Positions 40,111 to 48,128 of a stretch of 64,000 nucleotides of DNA are shown piece by piece. The notes below the pieces were generated by a model. The model ran no database searches. It had not been told where the DNA came from and saw only the letters and a list, made by a program, of their open reading frames with translations. The position numbers and the translations under genes were made by a program. How positions within the stretch are numbered: the first letter of the stretch is position 1; the number at the start of each line of letters is the position of its first letter. Source of the DNA: Xylanibacter rodentium (GTDB taxonomy: Bacteria; Bacteroidota; Bacteroidia; Bacteroidales; Bacteroidaceae); the NCBI RefSeq assembly GCF_013166575.1, contig NZ_JABKKE010000017.1:1-64000 (forward strand), given 5' to 3'.

Positions 40111-40665
40111 CTACTTGATTTTGAACTTAATTATATTGTTCTCATTATCAACCGTGTACTGTGGCAACTCTTTCAAAACAGTCTGTCCAAGGAGCAAGGG
40201 AGCATCGGCGTTTTCTACTACTGTAGCCTTTACATTGTTGAGTATCAACTTTCCGCCAAGAACAAGTTTGCGGAGGTTCACAACCATGTTCACTGTGATG
40301 TTACCATTGGCATCACCGAATTTCTCCGTACCAAGAATATCATCATCAGTCAGCACATTCTCGTTATAAAGATAGTTCGCTTCTCTAACTGTTATCTGCG
40401 TATATGATGCTCCGGTATCAAATATCATTTCTTTATTGATACGGTCATTAATAAGAACTTGCACTATTTTTAGATTACTTTGTTCTGTATATGAGACATT
40501 CACAATATCTTCGTCCGGCAGTTCAATTTCCAATTCGTCATCCTCATCATAAGGAGAAATTAACTCTGTCACTTCGTCATTAGTGTTTGAGCACCCTTTG
40601 CATGACTCCATGCTAAAGCCTATTGCAACTAAACAAAAGGGGATAATAAAACTTTTGTATTTCAT
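40111..40665 (-). CDS. Retropepsin-like aspartic protease lipoprotein
   Basis: Encodes 184 residues with a lipoprotein-type signal (Cys22, then a second Cys at 25). After an acidic linker (Asp/Glu-rich, about 37-53) comes a clan-AA aspartic protease fold: EMIFDTGASYTQI with Asp83, the flap-side strands, and LLLGQTVLKEL near the end, the equivalent of the (I/L)LG motif. As in other bacterial retropepsin-like proteins one DTGA is present, so activity would require a dimer. Located in the periplasm or outer leaflet, it could cleave an extracytoplasmic domain of the membrane proteins coded next to it (inference). Confidence 0.8.
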   Translation of the reverse strand: MKYKSFIIPFCLVAIGFSMESCKGCSNTNDEVTELISPYDEDDELEIELPDEDIVNVSYTEQSNLKIVQVLINDRINKEMIFDTGASYTQITVREANYLYNENVLTDDDILGTEKFGDANGNITVNMVVNLRKLVLGGKLILNNVKATVVENADAPLLLGQTVLKELPQYTVDNENNIIKFKIK

Positions 40666-40667
40666 AA

Positions 40668-41270
40668 TTAGAATATGTACTTTTTTAGAATGTCTGTTAA
40701 TCTTTCTGACAAACCGTGATAAAACTTGTTCTGCTCTTCACTGAAGGAGGACATGTTTATTTTGTCGATTTGATTAAGCAGTTCATTGGCTTTGTCAATA
40801 CCAGATTTGATTTTGATTGCTACAAAATTCTTTCTATCTGCATCTGTCACATCTTTATCCGCTTTCGCCGCATCAACTTTATTTTCCATATTTATAATAC
40901 ATTCTGCGAATTGGCGTATTGTTGAGACTGCCGCATAGTGTGCCTGCATATACTTTGGTAACTTGCGGGTGTCTATCTTTATATAATTATGTGAGAAAAC
41001 AGAAGAATCTGTGCATGCAAAGAACCGATAGGCACGTGCATCTTTTTCAAATGCAGAGAAATATCGGACTGAGTCTGCCATGAGATTATAAACAGAATCT
41101 TGTAAAATAAGAGCTTGTTCATAACCCTTAACCTTATCTTTGTCTTTTAATTGGCTACAGAGATGACGTATACTATCTGATTTTTGCAACAAAGAGTCTA
41201 CTGAAATTTCTTGTCCGAAAGAATATATTGGAATAACCACCAATATAAATGCTAATATTTTTGTTTTCAT
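40668..41270 (-). CDS. Secreted helical protein of the GTPase island
   Basis: Encodes 200 residues. Signal peptide 1-19 (ends YSFGQ), no lipobox. The mature part is all-helical with many Lys and Asp, lacking known motifs. It is only 2 bases from the aspartic-protease-like gene and 9 bases from the 41280 gene, clearly in the same operon, so it is probably a periplasmic component. Confidence 0.7.
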   Translation of the reverse strand: MKTKILAFILVVIPIYSFGQEISVDSLLQKSDSIRHLCSQLKDKDKVKGYEQALILQDSVYNLMADSVRYFSAFEKDARAYRFFACTDSSVFSHNYIKIDTRKLPKYMQAHYAAVSTIRQFAECIINMENKVDAAKADKDVTDADRKNFVAIKIKSGIDKANELLNQIDKINMSSFSEEQNKFYHGLSERLTDILKKYIF

Positions 41271-41279
41271 CGTTTGTTA

Positions 41280-43064
41280 TTAATTAGTTACGTTAAATGT
41301 ATATACAATACTGTCAGCTAATTCCAATTGTTTTGATCCTACTTCCGTCGCACGTATGTTAAGATGGTTATTGTTCGGATCTACTTCAAGGCCGTTGTCT
41401 TTTCTCAAAAGCTTATTAGTACCTTCAATCACAAAGCAAGAATTTCGTTTACAAGTGATTTTTCCATCCTTGGCCGAAATGGCATTTTCTTTTTTATATT
41501 TATAGTCATCAGTTGCATGATATATCATCACACCGGATGTTCCAGTACCTGTTTTATTTTCAGTTCCTTTCTTATTATTTATTTTCAGTTTGTCTATCTT
41601 ATTTTCAATAAACTTTATATGATTTTCATTAAAGTCATTAAAAGCTACATAATTCTTTATTATATCTTTTAACTTTAATAAATCATCTATACTATTTCGG
41701 TTATCAACTTCTTCTTTGAACCACTTATTATAGGAAATTTGCAATGTCAATTTAAGCCCGACTTTTTTATCACCTTGAACATTCTGAAGCATGTTCCAAG
41801 CAGTGTTAAAATTGTAACTATTAAGAAACCCATAAAATTCTTTATATTTAAAATTATCATCATTACCTTTTTCCCCATTAACACCTTCGCCGATAGCTTT
41901 TGACAATCCTTTAGTATCGTTATACAAATTTCTTTCTGTTTCATCTGTTTTGTCATATTTTGATGTCGATTTGGAATCATCTGATAACAAAAGACCAACT
42001 ACAGATAATACTATAAATAAAAGAAGAACAGCACAGGCACCAGCAATAATTTTTTTCGGATTTTTCTGAATAAACGTTTTAAACCAATCATTATTTTTAT
42101 CGTCATCAACAGGAAAATGCGTATACATCTCTGTATGCGTTGTTGTTGATTGCTGTGGCTTTAAATTGTCAAGCTCGTTGTAGATCGACATATAGTCATC
42201 TCTCAATTTTCTCAATACAGGTTGCCTACCTATATATTCTTCAATCGTGTTCAGGTAATGGTTTATTTCTTCTCGTTTTGCCATTATGTCATCAATAGAA
42301 ACACGACCTTTCAAACCTTGAATAATGAAGTCTTTATGGCTACCTACTTTATTTGTAAGTTCATTGATAAAATGTACTGAAAGTAAATCTTGACTATCTG
42401 CAATTGGATATGTCTTTTTATGTCCTGGTGTTTTCGGATAGTTACTTTGCTGTGAGGAAACAGGAGTAGCTTTGCATTCTGATGACAACGAAACCCAAGT
42501 GTAACTACGCAGTGCCTGACTTATGCTTATGTCATCCGCATCAAAGGGCAAGGTGAGCATGCGCCCTTCTTTACTATTGTTAAACGAGTCATCTATTGTG
42601 CTTATAGAATCAGCAAGTTCGCCAATAACATTGTTGATTATGATACGTCCAATTTTCTCGCACATATCTTGCCGTTCGTCGAACCTTGATATACAAAATC
42701 GCCCGATAGCATTGGCACCATTTATGGAGGAAATGATCTTATCCTTATCATCGGATTTTAGTATTATCTCATTGTAAACGCCATCAAATAATTCTTTGAG
42801 GGAAACCGGATTATTACAATACTCATCACCGGTAAATACTATCGACATCCCAAGGAATGCTCCTTCACGACCTTTGCAAGAAACTAAATTGTATATCAGA
42901 TATGAATACACAGTTTCACCATTCGTCTTGCGATTAATCCTCATTTCTCTACCTCGTTTACTGGTGTCGTAGAATAACTGGTAGTAGAGGATCTCATCAG
43001 GAGTTCCCGATAGCATGTTGAAACCATCGGGAACACCATAAATATAGAATTTTGGATTATTCAT
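41280..43064 (-). CDS. Large single-pass membrane protein with GAP1-like N-terminal region
   Basis: Encodes 594 residues from ATG 43064; an in-frame TTG three codons upstream is less likely. Residues 1-125 hold FYIYGVPDGFNMLSG, TVYSYLIYNL and GREGAFLGMSIVF, which recall the N-terminal module of GTPase-associated proteins (GAP1-N) in TRAFAC GTPase loci; this is from memory and needs a profile search. A helical middle follows (about 215-310), one membrane helix at about 340-362, a Lys/Asn-rich linker and a C-terminal Ig-like domain (about 505-594) outside the membrane. The same layout occurs in the 384-residue protein. Lies 17 bases after the GTPase gene at 43082. Confidence 0.72.
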   Translation of the reverse strand: MNNPKFYIYGVPDGFNMLSGTPDEILYYQLFYDTSKRGREMRINRKTNGETVYSYLIYNLVSCKGREGAFLGMSIVFTGDEYCNNPVSLKELFDGVYNEIILKSDDKDKIISSINGANAIGRFCISRFDERQDMCEKIGRIIINNVIGELADSISTIDDSFNNSKEGRMLTLPFDADDISISQALRSYTWVSLSSECKATPVSSQQSNYPKTPGHKKTYPIADSQDLLSVHFINELTNKVGSHKDFIIQGLKGRVSIDDIMAKREEINHYLNTIEEYIGRQPVLRKLRDDYMSIYNELDNLKPQQSTTTHTEMYTHFPVDDDKNNDWFKTFIQKNPKKIIAGACAVLLLFIVLSVVGLLLSDDSKSTSKYDKTDETERNLYNDTKGLSKAIGEGVNGEKGNDDNFKYKEFYGFLNSYNFNTAWNMLQNVQGDKKVGLKLTLQISYNKWFKEEVDNRNSIDDLLKLKDIIKNYVAFNDFNENHIKFIENKIDKLKINNKKGTENKTGTGTSGVMIYHATDDYKYKKENAISAKDGKITCKRNSCFVIEGTNKLLRKDNGLEVDPNNNHLNIRATEVGSKQLELADSIVYTFNVTN

Positions 43065-43081
43065 TTTTTGCAATTAAGCGA

Positions 43082-44035
43082 TTATATATTTTTCTTGATT
43101 ACTCTCCAAAGTTGTTCAGGATAAAAATCTTCGCCCGGAGTATATACTTGCCTACCGTCACCGGTTGGATTAAATGTTCCTGCGGAGAATGTCACGAAGT
43201 CAAAATTATATGGCGAGAACCAGCGTGTAATCGGATTACGGTTGACATAACGGTCGAAGATGTGCGGATATTGATTCTTGATATTTTGGAATATTGCGGA
43301 TATATTCGGGCGACCATCAGGACGGAAATGGTTTGACTTGTCCACTTTATGGCAAGTAAATATAATTCTATCCATTGGCTTGATTCTCCGTTGCATATCT
43401 TGTATCTTTTTCGCGTACAAATCTCTTACAGTTTGAGAGCCGCCCCAGTTTTCCTCAACTATGAACATCCAAGTTTTGCGGTTCTTAATTGCATGGCTGA
43501 TATTCTCGATATATGCAGGAAAAAGACGGTCGGGTATGTCAGAATCGAAGTAATGTTCACCAGGTGCTTCGAGAATTTGGCAAAGTGTACGACCACTCGG
43601 CGAAATGACTTTGACAAGCATAAAGCTCATAACGTCATTACCAACCGGGGCATAATCAGAATGGGCTAATGTACCGAACTCTTTACACATACGCTGGTAG
43701 TACATGTCTGTATCAGGACGGAATATAGGGTCCGGAACAACATTGTAACCCATTCCTTCCAAATACTTGGTGAGGCGTATCAGTGTCATTGTTTTGCCAG
43801 AAGTCTTTGCGCCAAACAATACGACAATTGGAGTTTTCGGGTCACTTACGGTCACGATGATAGTATCAGGGTTCTTTATCTCTGTATCAGACAGCCCCTT
43901 GATTTTAGAATCAGCAGCTTGTGCCGCATCTGTGGAAGTTTGTCCTACTTGATTGTCTGCGTTTTGATACTGCTGTGTCTGTTGTTCTTGCTGGATTTCA
44001 ACTGTATTTCCAGGGTCATTGAAATTAAACGGCAT
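43082..44035 (-). CDS. TRAFAC-like P-loop GTPase (paralogue B)
   Basis: Encodes 317 residues. A Gln/Ala-rich flexible N-terminus (1-45) precedes the P-loop GAKTSGKT at 75-82 in a strand-loop-helix context (IVVLFGAKTSGKT). LEAPGEHYF near residue 155 is a G3-like motif and FTCHKVDKS near residue 230 a G4-like motif (HKVD). No membrane segment, so cytoplasmic. Homologous to the 258-residue protein at 36576-37352 but longer and with better preserved motifs. It sits between the two membrane-protein genes, the place expected for an NTPase working with both. Confidence 0.78.
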   Translation of the reverse strand: MPFNFNDPGNTVEIQQEQQTQQYQNADNQVGQTSTDAAQAADSKIKGLSDTEIKNPDTIIVTVSDPKTPIVVLFGAKTSGKTMTLIRLTKYLEGMGYNVVPDPIFRPDTDMYYQRMCKEFGTLAHSDYAPVGNDVMSFMLVKVISPSGRTLCQILEAPGEHYFDSDIPDRLFPAYIENISHAIKNRKTWMFIVEENWGGSQTVRDLYAKKIQDMQRRIKPMDRIIFTCHKVDKSNHFRPDGRPNISAIFQNIKNQYPHIFDRYVNRNPITRWFSPYNFDFVTFSAGTFNPTGDGRQVYTPGEDFYPEQLWRVIKKNI

Positions 44036-44057
44036 GTTTGTATTTGTTTAAAGGTTA

Positions 44058-45110
44058 TTATTCTTCTTTCTTAAAAGCCATATCAAAGAAAATGAATCCG
44101 GCTGCATCAATAAGTATGGAAATTATCATCCAGAACACGAATTTTCCACGTGCTATCTTGCCATCAAAGAAGTCCATCCAAACATCCCAAACACTGAGCA
44201 TACGCTCTGTTTTTGAAAGCGTGTTACCGGCATAAACCTGTTGGTCGTTATCCTTGAATTTCAAATGGTCGGAATACTGATTAATCAAACCATAAGACTC
44301 TGACAGAACAGTACTTGCATTAACCATTACTTGGTCATTGATAGATGACATTTTATGAATGTCACCAAGTACTTTGGATATATTCTTCCTGTGGAGTTGA
44401 ATTTTTTTCTTCACTTCCGGGGTAATGACTATAAATCTACGAATATATTCCGGCTTTTTCCTTTCAAGCAAGTTGGCGATCGAGATACGATACACTTCCA
44501 ACACTTCATTCCATCCTTTCACGTTGTTTGTCTTAGGCTGAACACGACCAACTTCCACTCCAAACTTTCCATCAAGCTTTTTCATCAGATTTTCTACATA
44601 TTCAGCAATGCCCGGGCGCGCCGGATTACGGACTTCATTACAGATTTCCTGATAGATACCCCATACTTCTGTCTCAAAGACCGACCAATCATGTTCTATG
44701 GTTGCCATTGCAATCTCATCTGTTTCAAGTGTACGCAAATAATCATTCGTCTTTTCCAAATCACGAATGGCAACATCCTTTATAGTGTCTTTGTAGAAAA
44801 ATGTATGTGTATTTGTCGGCATACTCATTATCAACCAAAATATTACCATAATAAAAATGCCACCAAGAAGTTTCAGACCCGGATTCTCCGTATAGACATG
44901 ACTGTTAAGACTATCCACAATCATCTTAGACCCCCAAGAGGCAATGAAGAAGAACCCGACAGTAATAATCCATACAAAAATAACAGGAATGTTACTGTCT
45001 TTCGCAGACAACAGAAGGTGTAAAGACTCCACCGTTGCCCAACAACTCACAGCGGCAAAAGCAATGAAAGCTGCCGCGCAGAACACTTTGAGATAATTTT
45101 TTTGTTCCAT
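44058..45110 (-). CDS. Multi-pass membrane protein of the GTPase island
   Basis: Encodes 350 residues. Three membrane helices at about 8-27, 41-59 and 81-97, then a soluble helical domain of about 220 residues (with ITPEVKKKIQLHRKNISKVL), and a last membrane helix near 322-342 (FWMIISILIDAAGFIFF) with the C-terminus KKEE in the cytoplasm. No family recognised. First gene of the tightly spaced operon 45110-38953 (gaps of 2-67 bases). No clear promoter directly before it; the nearest minus-strand promoter is that of the small RNA at 45515. Confidence 0.72.
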   Translation of the reverse strand: MEQKNYLKVFCAAAFIAFAAVSCWATVESLHLLLSAKDSNIPVIFVWIITVGFFFIASWGSKMIVDSLNSHVYTENPGLKLLGGIFIMVIFWLIMSMPTNTHTFFYKDTIKDVAIRDLEKTNDYLRTLETDEIAMATIEHDWSVFETEVWGIYQEICNEVRNPARPGIAEYVENLMKKLDGKFGVEVGRVQPKTNNVKGWNEVLEVYRISIANLLERKKPEYIRRFIVITPEVKKKIQLHRKNISKVLGDIHKMSSINDQVMVNASTVLSESYGLINQYSDHLKFKDNDQQVYAGNTLSKTERMLSVWDVWMDFFDGKIARGKFVFWMIISILIDAAGFIFFDMAFKKEE

Positions 45111-45323
45111 ATTAATTTATTTTAATTAATGATTGATTTTAGCATATAATACAAAAGTCCGTCAGCGTCAGTCTTTAGATATGACATTGAGGATTTTATA
45201 ATTCTTGTATCCTTGATGGATTTCTATGTTATTGGGCATCGGTGGATTTTTTATATTTGCTCATAGCCTTTTTGGTGAATACTTCTGTTCTTTGGCTGAT
45301 GTCTGCGCTAATTCCAGGACATG
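45111..45323. other. AT-rich gap before the GTPase operon
   Basis: No gene seen. On the plus strand a TATATTTG stands at 45252-45259 with a TTG 17 bases before it, a weak promoter match. No minus-strand TAnnTTTG box is visible close to the operon start. Confidence 0.4.
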
Positions 45324-45508
45324 AAAAAACGGCGCAGACTTGCCATTTTCCCATACAGGCCTACCACAGCCCCTAAATACAAATGGAGAAGTCTGCGTCG
45401 TGATGACGCAACTCCTTGTATTTAGGATTGCTCGTTAATTCCTGTTCGAGGTGGTAGTTCGTATGGGAAAGTTGAGCAAATAAGAAGATGTGCTTCTTGC
45501 ATGAAGCA
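45324..45508 (-). ncRNA. Small structured RNA, 6S-like candidate
   Basis: On the minus strand a promoter (45544-45515) is followed by about 185 transcribed bases without coding capacity, ending in six T residues (45329-45324). Fold: a 5' hairpin GTGCTTC/GAAGCAC, then a long rod made of TTTCCCATAC/GTATGGGAAA, CTACCAC/GTGGTAG, CTAAATACAA/TTGTATTTAG and a tip TGCGTC/GACGCA, with a large one-sided bulge of about 25 bases (45425-45450). A rod with a central open bubble and a total of about 185 bases is the 6S RNA plan, which titrates RNA polymerase. A competing stem CGCAGACTT/AAGTCTGCG right before the T run can act as terminator. Confidence 0.6.
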
Positions 45509-45514
45509 CGGCTA

Positions 45515-45544
45515 CAAAGGTAAAAATTTTATTTTGATTTACAA
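45515..45544 (-). promoter_or_regulatory. Promoter of the small RNA
   Basis: On the minus strand TTG at 45544-45542 and TACCTTTG at 45522-45515 with a 19-base spacer. No coding start follows; the structured RNA begins near 45508. Confidence 0.7.
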
Positions 45545-45607
45545 TATAATTTTATCCTAAATTTATTATCCTATTGCATTGATAGGGAATAATTCCATTA
45601 AGACGCT

Positions 45608-45811
45608 CTATGGATAGAGACATATTTTCTTGAAAAACAGGTGACAACGAATGTTTGTTTTTTCGTAAACAAGTATTCTTAATGCTTCTTTTCTGACGGC
45701 CTGCTCACGTATTGTGGTCAGATAAAATCCTTTTCCGAAATCAAGAGAATCTCTGGAAAAAGAAACGTCGGGATGTTCGACTATGGTATAAGACGCATGA
45801 TAGACAACCAT
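45608..45811 (-). pseudogene. Truncated DUF3990-like protein
   Basis: Encodes only 67 residues: MVVYHASYTIVEHPD, then FSRDSLDFGKGFYLTT, then REQAV. This is the N-terminal third of DUF3990 (YHGS...LDFGKGFYLT...QA), a family of about 150-170 residues with an ADP-ribosyltransferase-like look. After REQAV the similarity stops and the frame ends early, so the gene is truncated or frame-shifted. Its ATG overlaps the TGA of the upstream DUF3791-like gene, the usual pairing of these two families. Confidence 0.6.
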
Positions 45812-46023
45812 CACAACACTCCTTTCTCTTTCATGTACGACACGAGGTCGTCAACGATATACTGGCCGCTGTACGTATGCAGAACATCGTATGCGGGGAT
45901 GATGTAGCCTGTAAGTATGCCGGATTCTTTCAGTTTCTGATATACGGTCAGTTGGTTCATATTCAGGTACTCGGCAAGACTGCCGATGCAATATATAGCG
46001 AAATCCAGTTGGTTTAGAGTCAT
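45811..46023 (-). CDS. DUF3791-like small protein
   Basis: Encodes 70 residues: an N-terminal helix, then AEYLNMNQLTVYQKL and the end GILTGYIIPAYDVLHT ... IVDDLV. This matches DUF3791, short Bacteroidetes/Firmicutes proteins usually coded right before DUF3990 genes; the pair is suspected to act as a toxin-antitoxin-like unit. Here the partner is truncated, so this may be an orphan remnant at the right edge of the island. Confidence 0.65.
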   Translation of the reverse strand: MTLNQLDFAIYCIGSLAEYLNMNQLTVYQKLKESGILTGYIIPAYDVLHTYSGQYIVDDLVSYMKEKGVL

Positions 46024-46144
46024 GTCTAAGTGGGATTAAGGATTTATACGGCAAGTGTACAATAAAATCGCGAGATTATACACCGGCAGGATAAAGAAAA
46101 TGATTTTTCTTTAGAGGAAAGATACGAAAAAAAACGGGATACCT

Positions 46145-48010
46145 TCACACCTTTTCTATTATTTTCCTCAGCAGATGCGTGGCGTTCTGGTTGCGGGCCA
46201 CGCCCGGTGTAATCTTGTATGTATATGTTATCTCGTCGGCCAGGCGTATCTCGAAACAGAAGTTGTGGAAGCGTTCGGGACGCTCGTCGGCCATTCGCGA
46301 CAGTTCGAGGTCGTGCGTGGCGATTACGCCGCTCACGGGCAGGCGCGATATTGCGTCGAGGAACATGCGCGAGCCGTTGAGCTTGTCGAGCGAGTTGGTG
46401 CCCTTCAGAATTTCGTCGAGGATGATGAGCGTGCGGCGGTGGCGGTGGCAGTGGGCGATGAGCTGCTTCAGACGCAACAGCTCGGCGTTGAAATAGCTGA
46501 TGCCGTGGGCCAGGTCGTCGCTGGTGCGCATGCTCGAGAACAGTGAGAAAACCGATACCTTCAGACTTTCGGCAAATACGGGCATGCCGTTCATTGCCAG
46601 AATATAGTTTACACCAAGCGAGCGAAGGAATGTACTCTTGCCCGCCATGTTGGCACCGGTGACTATGTAGTAATGAGAGTCGGCGATGTCGAAATCGTTT
46701 CGTACGGCATGGCTGTCGATGAAAGGATGCCACAGGCCGCGGGCTTCGTACACCACGTCGGTCGAATTGCAAATTTCAGCGCTGCCGGCCTCAGGTTCGT
46801 TGTAGCGGAAAGTGGCCATGGATATGAGAGCGTCGAGGGTGCTCACCTCGCGGATACACCGTCCGATGGTTTCGGTATGGCACTGTTGCCAGCGCCGGAA
46901 ACGTCTCACGAGGAAGAAATCGCTGAGCATGAAGATGTCGAAGAGTATCAGACCAAGCACGTTGCCGCGGCGGTCGAGCCCGTCGAGTATGCGGCGCAAC
47001 GATCCGAAAGCCTCACCGGCACTTGCCAGAGTGGGACCGGCGTTTGCCGCAGTTTCGTTTTTCGTCAGTATGTCCATCAGTTCACCGTAAGCCCTGAACT
47101 CGCTGTCAAGCCGGCCGGCGGTCTTGTCGATGGCGCGCAGCGGCCTGTTGCACATCATGAGCTGGATGAAAAGGTGGAGCGTGCCCCATGCCGTGGGTAT
47201 GCCCGATGGCAGAGAGCAGAATGCCGACAGGACGACTGTGGTGAAGAAGCCGCCGAGCGACAGCCATGCAAAGATTGCCGCTGTTTTCGAGCCGGCCCAT
47301 GCCGGAAGCCTCATACGGTGTACGTCGTCGAGGGCCTGCAACACCGCGCCGGTGTCTGTCGGCGTGTCTTGTCTGCGGGCTGCGAACTCTGTGCGCAGTT
47401 CTTCGTCTGCGGCCAGACGGTCGATGATGCTGTGCTGTTGCTCTATATACTCGATGAAATGGCTTGTTTTTGCATCTTCCGGCAACATGTTTTCCCGTCC
47501 GTTTTCTTCCATTCCATCGCAATCCGGCAGTGAAGACAGCCTCCGGGCCAGTTCGTCGCTGCCTCCGGTGGTCACGGTGCGGTTGATGCGGTGGAATAGC
47601 GACTGCGGACCGAATATGTCCATGTCGTATGCGAAAGGGTGTTGCGGGTCGGAATACCGTCGTCCGTCGTCAAAAGGCGAGAAGTCGCCGTCGAGATATT
47701 CCAGCTCGTTCTCATAGGCGGTGCGGCGTGCTGTCAGCCGTGCGGTTCGTTCACTGTTGTTCACGTCCATCCGCCTTGCGACGATATATGCCACTCCTGT
47801 CAGCGCTGCCATGCCCGTCAGCCAGAGTTTTCCGTACACGGTATAGGCGGCCACAAATCCTATGGCGGCGGCAAATGTCAAGAGTTCTGCGGTCAGAAAT
47901 ATACGGTTGCGCATTTTCAGCGATGCTATCTGTGCTGTCAGTGCCGCGGTGCGGTCTTGGTAGAATCGTATCAGCTGATTCTTTGCGGTTGGTTGTTCCT
48001 TTGTTGTCAT
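46145..48010 (-). CDS. Membrane-anchored MutS-family ATPase
   Basis: Encodes 621 residues. Two hydrophobic helices lie near residues 35-75 (FLTAELLTFAAAIGFVAA, LWLTGMAALTGVAYIVA) and another pair near 205-250. The C-terminal third is a MutS ABC-type ATPase: Walker A VTGANMAGKST, a MutS signature with the segment MRTSDDLAHGISYF, Walker B LIILDEILKGTNS and the helix-switch ATHDLELS. The mismatch-recognition and connector domains of MutS are lacking. Such membrane MutS-like proteins are common in Bacteroidetes; they are unlikely to do classical mismatch repair, and their role is not established. Confidence 0.85.
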   Translation of the reverse strand: MTTKEQPTAKNQLIRFYQDRTAALTAQIASLKMRNRIFLTAELLTFAAAIGFVAAYTVYGKLWLTGMAALTGVAYIVARRMDVNNSERTARLTARRTAYENELEYLDGDFSPFDDGRRYSDPQHPFAYDMDIFGPQSLFHRINRTVTTGGSDELARRLSSLPDCDGMEENGRENMLPEDAKTSHFIEYIEQQHSIIDRLAADEELRTEFAARRQDTPTDTGAVLQALDDVHRMRLPAWAGSKTAAIFAWLSLGGFFTTVVLSAFCSLPSGIPTAWGTLHLFIQLMMCNRPLRAIDKTAGRLDSEFRAYGELMDILTKNETAANAGPTLASAGEAFGSLRRILDGLDRRGNVLGLILFDIFMLSDFFLVRRFRRWQQCHTETIGRCIREVSTLDALISMATFRYNEPEAGSAEICNSTDVVYEARGLWHPFIDSHAVRNDFDIADSHYYIVTGANMAGKSTFLRSLGVNYILAMNGMPVFAESLKVSVFSLFSSMRTSDDLAHGISYFNAELLRLKQLIAHCHRHRRTLIILDEILKGTNSLDKLNGSRMFLDAISRLPVSGVIATHDLELSRMADERPERFHNFCFEIRLADEITYTYKITPGVARNQNATHLLRKIIEKV

Positions 48011-48028
48011 AGATGTTTGTTAGATGTG

Positions 48029-48036
48029 CAAAGGTA
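48029..48036 (-). promoter_or_regulatory. -7 promoter element of the MutS-family gene
   Basis: TACCTTTG followed by CACATC on the minus strand, 19 bases before the start codon at 48010. No fitting -33 element. Confidence 0.45.
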
Positions 48037-48128
48037 TTGAAAAGGTGCGATGGGATGGCGTTTTTTGCTTATTTTAACTCGTCTTTTACCGTGTCCGTGT
48101 GGCAGTTCCGGTGCAGTGAAGCCGGTAC

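Noticed and set aside
45341..45477. Integron attC site (GTTGAGC core next to a hairpin)
   Set aside because: The matching opposite core is missing, no integrase is present, and a promoter plus T-run terminator explains the structure better as an RNA gene.
46673..47533. Long plus-strand open frame (286 codons) opposite the MutS-family gene
   Set aside because: Antisense to a clear ATPase gene with Walker motifs; GC-rich codons of that gene explain the open frame.
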